Origin: Siphonodentalium dalli
Taxonomy: Eukaryota; Mollusca; Scaphopoda; Gadilida; Siphonodentaliidae
Length of the DNA stretch: 64,000 nucleotides
Reading direction: 5' to 3'
Assembly: GCA_032622095.1 (NCBI GenBank)
Contig: CP136063.1
Coordinates: 120,422,723-120,486,722 of the forward strand
Position 1 is the first letter of the stretch. Each line of letters begins with the position of its first letter. The notes beneath the pieces were generated by a model. It worked only from the letters and a program-made list of their open reading frames with translations. It was not told the origin of the DNA and made no database searches. A program made the position numbers and the translations under genes. Of this stretch, positions 13,301-21,558 are shown one piece after another.

Positions 13301-16288
13301 GCTCCGCCCTTATTTGCCCAGGTGACCTCATTTTAACACATCCGTATCCCTGTCACCCAAGGACCTTCCATACCAATTATAAGCTAAATAGCCCCAACGA
13401 TTCTTGAGAAGATGTTTTAAGAATTACTATGAATGGAAAGAGTTAGGTCCCTAACTATGCCACTTTTTTGACCATGTGACCCCCATTTGAACAGAACTGA
13501 ATCCCAGCCACCTAGGGACCATCCACACAAAATATGTCTCAATTCTTCATATCAGGTAAGCTCCTTTCACATCCAGTTTCCCATATGTAATTGCCTCAGA
13601 AAACAGGTATTTAGTTTTACTGGCCTAACTGTCAGATTCATCATTCACACTTGCCCTTTGGGAATTTGTTATCATAAGCTATGGGTCATTTACATACAAA
13701 CACTTTAACAGGCAGAGATTTTTAGGGTATTAATCAAACTAGCTGTCATTCCAATCAGATTTTGTTAACACTGCCATTTCATTTATTACTTTATAATCAA
13801 TGTGACTTCTATATGGTGTTAAGTAAACATTCTGTGATTGCAGACACCTTCCTCATATCTCATAGAGCTCTGAGTATCTGCTAGCTGTTTGAATGTTCTT
13901 GATTTTAGACTGATTTAAACCAAATTTGGTTGAGTCACCCTGGTGGATGTTATAATGGTGCTATTTTTATTTTTAAATTGAGCAGGAAATTAATCTCAAT
14001 TAAAATAAAAATTAATTTTAAAATAAATCTGACCAAATCTGAACCCCAGTCACCCAAGGACCCTCCATACCAAATATAAGCTATATCGGCCCAATGGTTT
14101 TTGAGAAGAAGTCATTCTAAGAATTACTATGGAGGAATAGAGTTATGGCCCTGCTTTCACAACTATTTGACCCAGTGACCTCATTTGAACAAATCTGAAT
14201 GTGAGTCACCTAGGGAACATCCACACCAAATATGAACCGATTCGGTCTTATGGTTCCAAAGAAGAAGATGTTTAAAGAATTGTTGATGGACGGACAACGG
14301 ACGAGGAGTGATGACTATAGCTCCACCGGAGACTTCGTCTCAGGTGAGCTAAAAACACATTGCGGCTCGATATATGTATCGATTAGAGTGGCACATTGAG
14401 ATCTCCCTCAACTCAGATCAAGCTTGAAAATCAGTCCCAATTTTAGCCCATGTTGGGGTTGTAGATTATCTTTTGTATTGGCAAATATTTATATTCTTCT
14501 CATCAGGTTGCGATTGCCTGCATCACTCCGAAGTATGTGATATCACAGTTGTGTTGCCGTGAAGTGAATCTTGCGGACTTGCTCAAAAAAACAATTATTC
14601 CAATGATGTTCGAACAGACACCATGGCCACCGTTCGGTGGACTAGCATTACTGTTCTCTCATCTTGTCTACATAAATATGAAAGGTATGGATATATTTCT
14701 AAACAATGATTTTTATATTCTTGTTCTTTATTGTGCCTAATTCATGTGGCATATTTCTTGAATTATAAAAAAATTATATTGATATTGATGGTTAGATGGT
14801 TAATTTTACCATGCCAATATCGTCATTAAAATTTCTCATTGTAAAATTAATAGAGGATACCTACAGCTTTTGTAAAAGTGTCTTGTCATGCAAATACTAC
14901 TACTAATTTGTAGTAATATTAAACTAGAAATCTTTTATTAAAGACATATTATGGACTTGTTCTGGTGCATGAAACTGATAAGTTAGTACTCAGGCGCTAT
15001 GCCAACTGTGGGAATGTTGCATTCTAATAATATCGCCGAAAATCTGAAAGAAATCGACCATACCACTCCATAGATATCATCGTCTTAACTACGCATACTT
15101 GTTAATATTTACATCTTGATTTGGGACGCAACAATCGGCGATAAACTAAGGCAAATGATTTCGCCATTGAGAGTCATTGCATTTAATTAATATATATGAA
15201 TGACGATGTGTGCTGTAAATTTGGATTAATATTCGTAAAAATAACTACTTTTGAGCAAGATTATTCTCCATTTCTATTTGATCACACAACCAGAGTGTTT
15301 CACACCACTTTAATTGTTGATATTTTTGGAATTCAGAGGGAGACAATTGATAGATAAGAATTAAGTGACATGTTGTAATAGATAAGAATTAAGTGACATG
15401 TTGTAATAGATAAGAATTAAGTGACACATGTGTTGTAATAGATAAGAATTAAGTGACATGTTGTAATAGAAAAAAAATGTCTCTAAAATCTAAAGTATAT
15501 AGAAAGTTATTTGATTATGATACTCACAAAAACTGAAAGCTGTTATTGTGATATAGTTTTAGGAAACTTTCCATGGCTACCAAAGTAGAAAGAAATCATC
15601 TCTGCACCACCATAACATTATTAAGTTGTAGAGTCTATTTACCAGTGTTGGTGGACATGGTTGGTACATGCCACCATGATCGTGTAAAGTTGTAGTGTTG
15701 CTATTTACTGGTGTTGTAGACATTGTTGGTATGCGCCATCATGATCTTGTAGACTTGCTCCTTACCAGTGTTGGTGGACATTGTTGGTACATGCCACCAT
15801 GGTGGACATTATTGGTACGCGTCATCATGACCTTGTTAAGTTGTAGAGTTACTAACATTTGAGTCTATTTATAGGTGTTAGTGGACATGGTAACATTTGA
15901 GTCTGTTTATAGTAGATGTTAGTAGACATGATAAAATTTGAGTCTATTTATAGGTGTTGGTGGACATGGTGGTACTGGAATACATGCTGATGTGGAGGAT
16001 AAATACAAGGAGATTATCCAGCGAATTTCACCATATGCTACTCCTAAAAGGAACAGCTTTCTAACTGAATCATCGGAGCATGAAAACTCAAAAACAATCC
16101 GGACAAGTGGTTCAGACAACCTGTCGAACATTTCTGAGGCTCAGGATCAGAATTCTGAAGCAGCATCTGATGTTGGAAATGCTCATAATCGCACTCTGAA
16201 CAGGAGTATAAATCGGACTAATTCTCGTGGAGTCGCCGTTGTTGAGCAGGTTAATGTTCAACGGTGCCGGGTCTGTGTGATCTTATGA
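1269..16288 (+). CDS. Death domain-TIR domain protein with C-terminal CaaX box (3' part of gene, 8 exons)
   Basis: Joining exons 1269-1343, 7036-7215, 8406-8478, 9145-9303, 10159-10332, 11457-11635, 14507-14684 and 15954-16288 gives 1353 nt: 450 codons plus a stop. Every AG/GT junction agrees in phase. In this 450-residue piece, residues 50-91 are a Cys/His cluster, about 118-220 a Death domain and about 226-340 a TIR domain. A Ser/Asn/Glu-rich tail follows and ends in CVIL. Death plus TIR modules usually belong to innate immune or cell-death adaptors. The Cys/His module ahead of the Death domain recalls large invertebrate ROCO (Roc-COR) proteins, which would put LRR/Roc/COR exons upstream of the window; that link is inferred. 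The TIR is of SARM1-like type, with Glu299 in a C-C-R-E context. CVIL predicts geranylgeranylation and membrane anchoring. First AATAAA candidates after the stop are at 17521, 17561 and 17575. Confidence 0.85.
1891..1975 (+). mobile_element. piggyBac-like element end (TTAA-CCCTTT...)
   Basis: TTAA at 1891-1894 is directly followed by CCCTTTAGCGTTCAGAGAG, the typical TTAA/CCC start of piggyBac-type elements and their MITEs. Compare the complete MITE at 16670-16963. A short internal near-duplication (gcgttcagagagccccagagcg / gcgtccagaaagccccagagcg) follows. I did not find a matching right end, so this is a truncated copy or a different subfamily. Confidence 0.45.
2717..3647. repeat. Tandem duplication, two ~465-bp copies
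   Basis: Copy 1 (2717-3183) and copy 2 (3184-3647) align end to end with scattered substitutions and small indels, and both begin GCGCATTGACA. A third start, GCGCATTAACAC, at 3648 diverges at once. Both copies contain GTTTATTTAAAAA, GGCGCACAATGGGG and TTGATCAGC landmarks. The small ORFs on both strands here arise from the duplication and look non-coding. Confidence 0.85.
7036..7215 (+). CDS. Death-TIR gene, exon b: Cys/His-rich module
   Basis: Exon of 180 nt (60 codons), TTCTTCAG acceptor and AAG|GTAATT donor, phase 0 at both ends. An amphipathic helix-like stretch (ILESILSDLRELWMKRL) is followed by a dense cluster: C50, C53, C55, C59, H62, C67, C72, H74 and C81 of the 450-residue piece. The 'C.C...C..H....C....C.HFL' pattern looks metal-binding. 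Similar Cys-rich stretches occur after COR domains in invertebrate ROCO proteins; I infer this from memory of the family. Confidence 0.75.
7216..8405 (+). other. Intron, with first copy of an intronic duplication
   Basis: No exon was seen between the two flanking exons. 7511-7804 is repeated at 8804-9103 in the next intron (see that entry). The remainder is AT-rich without recognised features. Confidence 0.55.
7511..7804 (+). repeat. Intronic direct repeat, copy 1
   Basis: About 294 bases, including 'cagtctcttggagaggg' and 'atagacttctgatgcctcag', recur at 8804-9103 with an offset of about 1293-1298 bases. The two copies sit on either side of exon c (8406-8478). Confidence 0.85.
8406..8478 (+). 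CDS. Death-TIR gene, exon c (24 codons)
   Basis: Exon of 73 nt between TTTACAG and CAAG|GTGAGA. It enters in phase 0 and leaves after one base. It encodes IVCCEHRRVKTDRMRKCFPEI and SNQ. C88, C89 and H91 extend the Cys/His cluster of the preceding exon. Confidence 0.65.
8804..9103 (+). repeat. Intronic direct repeat, copy 2
   Basis: Second copy of the 7511-7804 segment, differing by scattered substitutions. It ends 41 bases before the acceptor of the first Death-domain exon (9145). The equivalent position after copy 1 (about 7848) shows no exon-like sequence. Confidence 0.85.
9145..9303 (+). CDS. Death-TIR gene, exon d: first half of Death domain
   Basis: Exon of 159 nt, acceptor CATTATAG and donor ATGG|GTAAGT. 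It completes a split Ala codon and leaves after one base. The Death-domain hallmarks here are LPSWIKTAAKLL, an acidic loop NGDEDK and the core DWVALAKLM, equivalent to the usual 'DW..LA..LG' helix. Antisense ORFs over this exon are shadows. Confidence 0.85.
9304..10158 (+). other. Intron splitting the Death domain
   Basis: An 855-base intron with no recognised repeat or exon. It ends with CTTCTACAG. Confidence 0.6.
10159..10332 (+). CDS. Death-TIR gene, exon e: second half of Death domain
   Basis: Exon of 174 nt, acceptor TTCTACAG and donor CAAG|GTTAGA, phase 1 to phase 1. It continues the Death domain with AYKPAKIEEL, FHPALAFLADW, a hinge of SSGNTPL and then the last helices YLEQLGRDDILEVI. 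The order I..L...(P)..L..W....T...L...L....R.D matches Death-domain helices 3-6. Confidence 0.85.
10386..10563 (+). repeat. Short tandem duplication in intron (~78-bp unit, 2 copies)
   Basis: The stretch beginning 'aaaacagaattattta.aaag' and containing 'aaaatagaaggctaaggcaa' occurs twice in succession with small differences, each copy ending near 'tgtaggc'. It lies in the intron between the Death and TIR exons. Confidence 0.75.
11284..11392. mobile_element. Palindromic mini-element (GCCA.TGCATT ends)
   Basis: The ends GCCAGTGCATT and AATGCATTGGC are inverted copies. The middle has two copies of 'tagggagccttgca' next to 'tatataa'. It belongs to the same family as the cleaner 71-bp hairpin at 16721-16791. 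It lies 64 bases upstream of the first TIR exon acceptor. Confidence 0.6.
11457..11635 (+). CDS. Death-TIR gene, exon f: first half of TIR domain
   Basis: Exon of 179 nt, acceptor TTTTACAG and donor AAG|GTAATA, phase 1 to phase 0. It contains TIR box 1 (EIFISYQWDSQDD, residues 228-240), the helix KLRDRLERAGFSCWMDIG and the BB-loop/G-rich region QMGVGDNLNAKIEEGI, ending at RNCK. The FISY and GFS.W.D pattern matches SARM1-like and bacterial-type TIRs better than Toll receptor TIRs. Reading through the donor would add 49 unrelated residues before a stop at 11780, so intron retention would truncate the TIR. Confidence 0.9.
11636..14506 (+). other. Intron splitting the TIR domain
   Basis: A 2.9-kb intron between the two TIR exons. 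11636-12440 holds nothing recognised. 12440-14356 is a family E tandem-cored repeat. The last 150 bases lead to the CATCAG acceptor. Confidence 0.65.
12440..14356 (+). mobile_element. Tandem-cored dispersed repeat, family E, copy 1
   Basis: It begins near CAAGACAGTCAATGACTGTGG (itself an inverted repeat: cagtca/tgactg). A head region follows, shared with 42645 and 49425. Degenerate ~130-140-bp units come next, each with 'gaattactatggaggaaagagttatgtccctggc' and 'gacccagtgacctcatttgaacaaatctga'-type phrases. It ends with 'ggacggac', 'agctccaccggagacttcgtct' and CAGGTGAGCTAAAAA. About 13540-14040 is an insertion with a family F-like tract. It is non-autonomous and encodes nothing recognisable. 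Confidence 0.75.
14507..14684 (+). CDS. Death-TIR gene, exon g: second half of TIR domain
   Basis: Exon of 178 nt, acceptor CATCAG and donor AAAG|GTATGG, phase 0 to phase 1. It holds the TIR strand VAIACITPKYV, then QLCCREVNLADLL with Glu299, then TIIPMMFEQTPWPP and the last helix LALLFSHLVYI. In SARM1-type TIR NADases the catalytic Glu sits in the equivalent helix (C/W..xE), followed by an IVPI strand and a W-P loop. All three features are present. Confidence 0.9.
14685..15953 (+). other. Last intron of the Death-TIR gene
   Basis: A 1269-base intron. 14685-15345 is plain AT-rich sequence. A 28-bp tandem repeat occupies 15352-15470. From about 15635 to its end it is made of degenerate copies of a 'ggtgttggtggacatggt' repeat that runs into the next exon. 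Confidence 0.65.
15352..15470 (+). repeat. 28-bp tandem repeat, four copies
   Basis: The unit GATAAGAATTAAGTGACATG plus TTGTAATA is repeated four times. The third copy carries a 4-base insertion (acatgtg). Confidence 0.9.
15635..15985 (+). repeat. Degenerate minisatellite crossing the last splice acceptor
   Basis: Copies of 'agtctatttayag-gtgttggtggacatggt' recur with extra 'ggtacatgccaccatgatc' modules at about 15640, 15705, 15760, 15800, 15868, 15904 and 15944. The last copy contains the acceptor (15952-15953) and the first codons of the final exon (GVGGHGGTG). Earlier copies carry acceptor-like TTTATAG-G sequences, for example near 15874. Confidence 0.75.
15954..16288 (+). CDS. Death-TIR gene, last exon: Ser/Asn-rich tail and CaaX box
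   Basis: Exon of 335 nt from a TTTATAG acceptor to TGA at 16286-16288. It completes a Gly codon, giving GVGGHGGTGIH, then VEDKYKEIIQRISPYATPKR. A disordered, polar tail follows, rich in Ser, Asn, Glu and Arg, with TESSEHENSKTIRTSG and NRSINRTNSR. The protein ends Q-R-C-R-V-C-V-I-L. CVIL fits a C-a-a-X box with X=Leu, which by known rules favours geranylgeranyltransferase I. The extra Cys at -7 could be palmitoylated. Confidence 0.85.
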
Positions 16289-16669
16289 TGGCGGAATTTC
16301 TTATAATTACTAGAACTTCATGTAACACATCGCCAGATAACCTTGAGGCTTCTCTACTCAAAATGATCAGTCATCTCCATAACAGAACTCAATGGAAGAG
16401 GGGTTAGAACTTTGATTCCTCAATCGATTCTTCCATTAACTTTCGAAGGGGTATATATGGAATTACTTTCTGATCATTTTTAGGGATGAGCACATTTTGT
16501 AATCAGATGTCAGACAAAGAAACCCCTGAGGATTCATTTGTAGGGATATTCCGTATATTGAATATATATAAAGTGAAATGGTGATCTATTTTTATAGACA
16601 TATGGCATCCTGCAAGTTGTCAAATTTTGTAATGAAGGCAACTGACAGGTGAATTGAGACAGGCAGTAT

Positions 16670-16963
16670 TTAACCCTTTGAGTGCCAGGTCCGATTTTTG
16701 TATCAACCCATATACCCTGCGCCAATGCATTCTCATATATATATGCGAGTCGACCATAGGTCGCCTCGCATATATAAGAGAATGCATTGGCCTAACAATT
16801 TTTCATCATTTGTTATTATTTTTTACAATTATTTACAATATTAATAATTTTTTTTAAATCTAAAAAAAAAAAAGGTTTTTTATTTTTTTTATTTTTTTAG
16901 AGCCGATTTTACAGACCGTAAATTAGGGCCGATGAGATCGGCCCCTGGCACTGAAAGGGTTAA
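16670..16963. mobile_element. piggyBac-like MITE with TTAA target duplication
   Basis: TTAA at 16670-16673 and 16960-16963 flank a 286-bp element. Its inverted ends are CCCTTTGAGTGCCAGGTCCG... and ...CCCCTGGCACTGAAAGGG. It is AT-rich inside, encodes no transposase and contains the nested hairpin at 16721-16791. The same left end occurs at 55136 and, more distantly, at 1891. TTAA duplication and CCCT/AGGG ends are characteristic of the piggyBac superfamily. Confidence 0.9.
16721..16791. repeat. 71-bp hairpin nested in the MITE
   Basis: GCCAATGCATTCTCATATAT... folds onto ...ATATAAGAGAATGCATTGGC, with GCGAG/CTCGC and ACCTATGGT-like inner pairing. A related, more decayed copy is at 11284-11392. 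It is probably an independent mini-element that jumped into the MITE. Confidence 0.8.
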
Positions 16964-17578
16964 ATATTTATTTATGGCAGGTGATAAATATGTAAGAGGA
17001 ACTGGTTTTATTGGGGATGAGGCTTTCTCTGAGAAACAAACTATTTAGTTTATCTGGCCTGAGTGTAAAATACAGGTAAGTATAAATAACACACAATGTT
17101 CAGATTGCAACTTGACACTTCTTGCAAACTACTTGGTATATCTAACTAAGTGATCAATTGTAGGGACTTTTCATCATATCCACTGAATTATCGAAAATTA
17201 GGAAATTTCAATGTCACAGCCAAGATAATACCAGAATGAACGAGACTGATAGACTTACATTTGTTTTTCTTTTGTTTCCATATCTCCAGTATATTCATAT
17301 TTAAAGATCGTCTATCTCTTTGTAAACATGTGCTATATAGTTACCGGGGTATAAAATATTAGATATGAATCGAAGACTCCTGTCAGGAAATTATTCTGTC
17401 GATTAATCTTGATTATATTTCAAATATTTTTTGGTCTAAAAACGTGTGGTTTTTTAGCTAACGAACAATAGTGGTTACTGTTAACACAGACCAGAAATTT
17501 GATTATGTAATTTTGTCACAAATAAATGTTAGTTAGACTCATTATCACTTATAACTATGGAATAAAACAATACAAATA

Positions 17579-18056
17579 AAAGGTCAGCTGACCACAGTGT
17601 CCCCTGACAACGTGGCAAGTCGATGCCGCTTTATTAAAGAAATTAAAAAAATGTTGAATTTTTCTAAGTCGAAAAGGGTTAATAACTCCATAAAAAATAA
17701 TTTTTCCGTCATCTATATACATGTTGCACATCTCCAATATGTGGGTAACAATACTCTCAAGTTTCAAATATATACGATCAAAACTGTAGGAGGAGTTGAT
17801 TACACCATGAAGGTACCCTCATACAGAAAAGGGTTAATAACTGTCAAAAAATACTTTTTCCATCATCTATATACATGTTGCACATCTTAAATATATGGGC
17901 AACAATATTCTGAGGTTTCAAATCTCTGTGATTAAATCTGTGGGAGGAGATGATTACACCATGAAGGTACTCAAAAGTGTGACGGATGGACAGAGCCCGT
18001 TTCTTTCGTCCCCTGAAATTAATTTTTCGGGGGACAACAATCAAAATGGGACATTT
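17579..18056 (+). repeat. Dispersed repeat with two ~190-bp core units
   Basis: It begins at the perfect palindrome GGTCAGCTGACC (17581-17592). Two direct units follow, each with 'catctatatacatgttgcacatct' and 'gattacaccatgaaggtac'. It ends with 'cccctgaaattaatttttcgggg', a terminal hairpin. The architecture is the same as families A and E: head, tandem core, terminal hairpin. No coding content. Confidence 0.7.
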
Positions 18057-18291
18057 GACATTCTGAACGTAGTTATGGGAACAGGCTAATGATCTCTATC
18101 GCTATATGGTATCGCCTGAATGGTCTGTTCTAAAAATAGAACAATAAAGTGTCCCATTTAATCATCTCATTTCATAATAAAATATTCGAAAAAAAAATCA
18201 ATATTAATTGATAGATGCGATTCCGGACAGGGGTCTTCAATTCATATTTATTATTTTGTACCCACACAACTATTTCAAATTTGTTATTTAA

Positions 18292-18372
18292 AGAGATAAT
18301 CCATCTTTAAAGTTTATTTGTTCTATAAAGTGTGATAATCCATCTTTAAAGTTTATTTATTCTACAAGTGTT
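18292..18372 (+). repeat. ~46-bp direct doublet
   Basis: 'gataatccatctttaaagtttattt(g/a)ttcta' occurs twice in tandem with spacing of about 46 bases. Confidence 0.75.
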
Positions 18373-20184
18373 ATCTTATTGAACCTCTCAATAGAAATTT
18401 ATAAACTTGTGGCTGCACAGGATTAGATTTGTTGAGAACTTTGAATCTTGCCCGTCAAGCATTGACAGACTGTAACATTCCATATGTCTGGCAAGAAAAT
18501 CTGTCCATTGATAGCTGATATATATTCTGTTGATAAACTCTGCATTACACTTGAGAAATGTTTATGTATGAGTAGCGGTCTTATATAATATGGACTTTGA
18601 AGATTATATGTTTCCATTGACTAAGAAACAGATCAGAACTGTTGTACAGACCTTGTATTGAAATAACATATAACCTTCTCACTGCTGAGTGATATTTTTA
18701 ATACTGCTATGCTTATAGTTTGTTATAGTCTTTCGATGCTTGACATGGGAAGTATGGCATTCTCAATTCTAAACTATGCCATTGTCAGTGTCTTTTTACA
18801 ACCTGTAATATTTTCCCCCAATTAACTTGTATTAGCCATATCTACCTGCAACTGTTCAAAACAATTTTAATGAGTTGTATTAAATAGGTTGCAATAATTA
18901 AGAATTAACGTGACAGCGCAAGAATTAATTTTACAATGAGAATATTACCACCTCCGTTATTTCTGCTTGAAGCACATGTATTACAATAATGTCTGCCACA
19001 AGTAGAATACAAGTCAGAACTACTTCATTGTCATGTAAATTATGCCCATTTGCATCTGTGATTTAAAAATTATTAGTTTTCATCCAAATTCTTATTACTA
19101 TATATTGATAAATCAGTCATATAAAGGTGTGTAACAAATAAATCAGAATCTCACTTGTTTATTTAGATGCATACTGAATTCTTTTTATATATTTATGTCA
19201 GTCTCAAAGACTAACATAGCTTTATATATTCTGTTAGGCTGTGAAATTGTTTGTTTTAGTGTTTGTATCTCTTTTGTTTCATTTGTGAACTTATATACAC
19301 ACAGTTATATTTTGAGTCAATGTTTGTTCATAATGTTTATAAAAACTTTCCAGAAATTTTAAACTGTTATTGATCAATCGCATTCAAAAGATTTCACCTG
19401 TACAAAGATAAAAATAATTTCTCAAGGAATCAGATAGTTCAGTAAGTTTGCATCAGGAAGTTAATAGTTTACATAGAAGATGACACATATTTATTTAACT
19501 ATGTCTCCCCGAATTTAGTGGTTGATTTTTATGTCCCTCTGGTATTGTGAAATCCCATCATGGGGGGGAAAGAATATCCACATGTCATGGATTTCACCAA
19601 ACTATACCTTCTAGTACAAGAGTTATGTCCCTTGTTGAACTTCAAATACTGACACACATTTCATTATAACATTATCATCACTTGCGAGATTACAAGATAC
19701 TCCATTGTGGTGATTGACCAGTATTGGGGAAAACTATATCAATTCCACTTACGTTTGGTCTTGACTGCCCATACCTACTGGAAAAAAGGCCATTGACAGA
19801 CTTAAGCAAAGAGGCCGATCATGATGTTTAACCTATACCTTCAACTAAACCCACTGGGAATAAGTGATGTGGAACTGAATATATGCCTGCATAATCTGGA
19901 GGTGATTGGAAGATATATTATAGCTTTTCCAACAATAACTTGGATGTGTATGAATAAGAGACTGATCAGATGAAGTATTGCTTTGGATATTTTGTGTTCA
20001 TATAATGGTTAGAGGTAGGGTTTATATTTTCAAGACAATAAATTGACATTGGACAGCATGTGTCTATGGATTGTTTGATATGGTTAATATTGTAAGCAAA
20101 TGAATAAAATGACCCTCACTATATAAGTTAGGTGTGTGCTATCATAAACTGTGGCTTGAAATAATTGAGGTTGGATGACCAACC

Positions 20185-20190
20185 TTTATT
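20185..20190 (-). terminator. Candidate poly(A) signal for the minus-strand gene
   Basis: TTTATT on the plus strand reads AATAAA on the minus strand, about 210 bases beyond the possible exon at 20401-20510. That exon ends in a donor, so this signal would fit only if a further exon lies between. Weak. Confidence 0.2.
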
Positions 20191-20400
20191 TACAGTAAAG
20201 ATCTTACATCATTGTATGTGCTGTAAAATGGTCTGTCATGATTACAACAGGCCTAGGCATTGTATTCGTGCCACATGTCTTCATTGACCATTTATGCACT
20301 CCCAATCATTCAATAAAAAGATTGGTCCATCTGTGAGCATTACTAATGTGGGCTGTGATATCATTTGTTCTTAAACAGAAAAGCAAAAGCAGGGACTTAC

Positions 20401-20510
20401 TGTAGCGATATGGGATGCAGGGAGGCGACACATCATGCCACAGATTTAACTCACTAAATTCACCCTCTGGTGACCTTATTCTGCAAATATCCCGCATCAT
20501 ATTCTCAGGC
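20401..20510 (-). CDS. Possible additional exon of the minus-strand gene
   Basis: On the minus strand an AG acceptor (GATGATCAG|GCCTGAG) and a strong donor CTACA|GTAAGT enclose 110 nt. It reads PENMMRDICRIRSPEGEFSE and LNLWHDVSPPCIPYRY without a stop. Composition and splice sites look exon-like. It would join in phase to the exon above if a weak donor at 21187 (CAG|GTTCCA) were used instead of that exon's stop. It could equally belong to an alternative transcript or be chance. No continuation exon was found. Confidence 0.4.
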
Positions 20511-21150
20511 CTGATCATCATAAAGAAAGGAAATACCTTTACACTTAATACTATCCTGATGTACCATTATGGGCCCCTGAAAGTTGAAGTATATATATAT
20601 GTTTGCGCACGTTTTAAAAAGGAACGTAACTTATGTTTTTTGTCAATCTGTCCTGAGGATGTACTTGTGAGGTGAAAAAGTAAAAATAGGAGTACCAGTT
20701 TTTTGGACCAGAAAAATTTCTGTCAGTCACCCCACAAGTAAATGCATGACAATTTCTGATGGACTAATATTCAATCAAATGCATTACATTTTCTGTATCC
20801 CAAAAAAATATTGATATATTGACTATTAATATCTTGCACCCATCCTGCAGCCCACTACTTCCTGGTACCCAACTACTTCCTGGACAGTGACTCTTCAACC
20901 CACAGGGGATGTCTGCAGCTCACAAGTGGGTCACCTGACAAGTGTATGTATGGGGGTGATAGGTATTGAGTCAGTCGTGACTATATCACCCCTAAGAATA
21001 GCTTTCATCTCAGACCCAGAGGACATGACCATGTTCCTTCGAAATTTCAATAGACTGATATATTTTAAACATCTTGTATATCTTATATGTAAAAATCATA
21101 TAAAACTCTTTTATCCAAGACTTCTAGAAATACTAATGTCACATGTATAA

Positions 21151-21558
21151 TTATAATAATGGCACATTTTTCGTAACACATTGGAACCTGCTGTTAATTA
21201 TCCAATCTTTGATCGCTTTTCTCTTTGATTTAGATTCCGAGCTCGGACATATATAATTGGGTGGCTCAACCAATTCATCAACCTCCTCCTTACATTCTTC
21301 TATCATAGGTTCAACCTCAACTGGTTCAGGTACGACTTCTACTGGCTTTGTTAGTTCTGGTTTGCTCATTTTACGTTTAATTTTGCTGTGTTTTCCAGTT
21401 TCTGGTTTTACGTCTTTTGGTTCAGGATCAATATCCACCTCGTGTTGAGAATGATCGCTGGAAATTGTAACGTCATCCACCCAGCAATGGAATGCTTCTC
21501 CATCAGATTCCTCTGTTGTTGACGAGCCTTCATCTGCATCAGCAATCCCTGGGCTCTG
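21151..21558 (-). CDS. Minus-strand gene, second (terminal) exon
   Basis: Acceptor ATTTCAG|GCAGAG on the minus strand. Open for 408 nt to TAA at 21151-21153. It begins QSPGIADADEGSSTTEESDG, then EAFHCWVDDVTISSDHS, a Pro/Glu/Val-rich middle (PVEVVPEPVEVEP) and a Lys/Arg-rich end. True coding extends upstream of the internal GTG at 21480, because the frame is open to the acceptor. The plus-strand 63-aa ORF here is a shadow. Confidence 0.65.
   Translation of the reverse strand, partial: QSPGIADADEGSSTTEESDGEAFHCWVDDVTISSDHSQHEVDIDPEPKDVKPETGKHSKIKRKMSKPELTKPVEVVPEPVEVEPMIEECKEEVDELVEPPNYICPSSESKSKRKAIKDWIINSRFQCVTKNVPLL

Larger units (their letters stand above)
16289..20400. other. 3' flank of the Death-TIR gene and intergenic region
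   Basis: The 3' UTR of the plus-strand gene must begin here; AATAAA candidates lie at 17521, 17561, 17575 and about 18144. Also present are a piggyBac-like MITE (16670-16963), a two-unit repeat element (17579-18056) and a 41-bp doublet (18292-18372). 18400-20180 is AT-rich with no recognised exon. A 'gaggccgatcatgatgtttaacc' stretch at about 19808 has relatives near 30530 and 42095. Confidence 0.5.
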
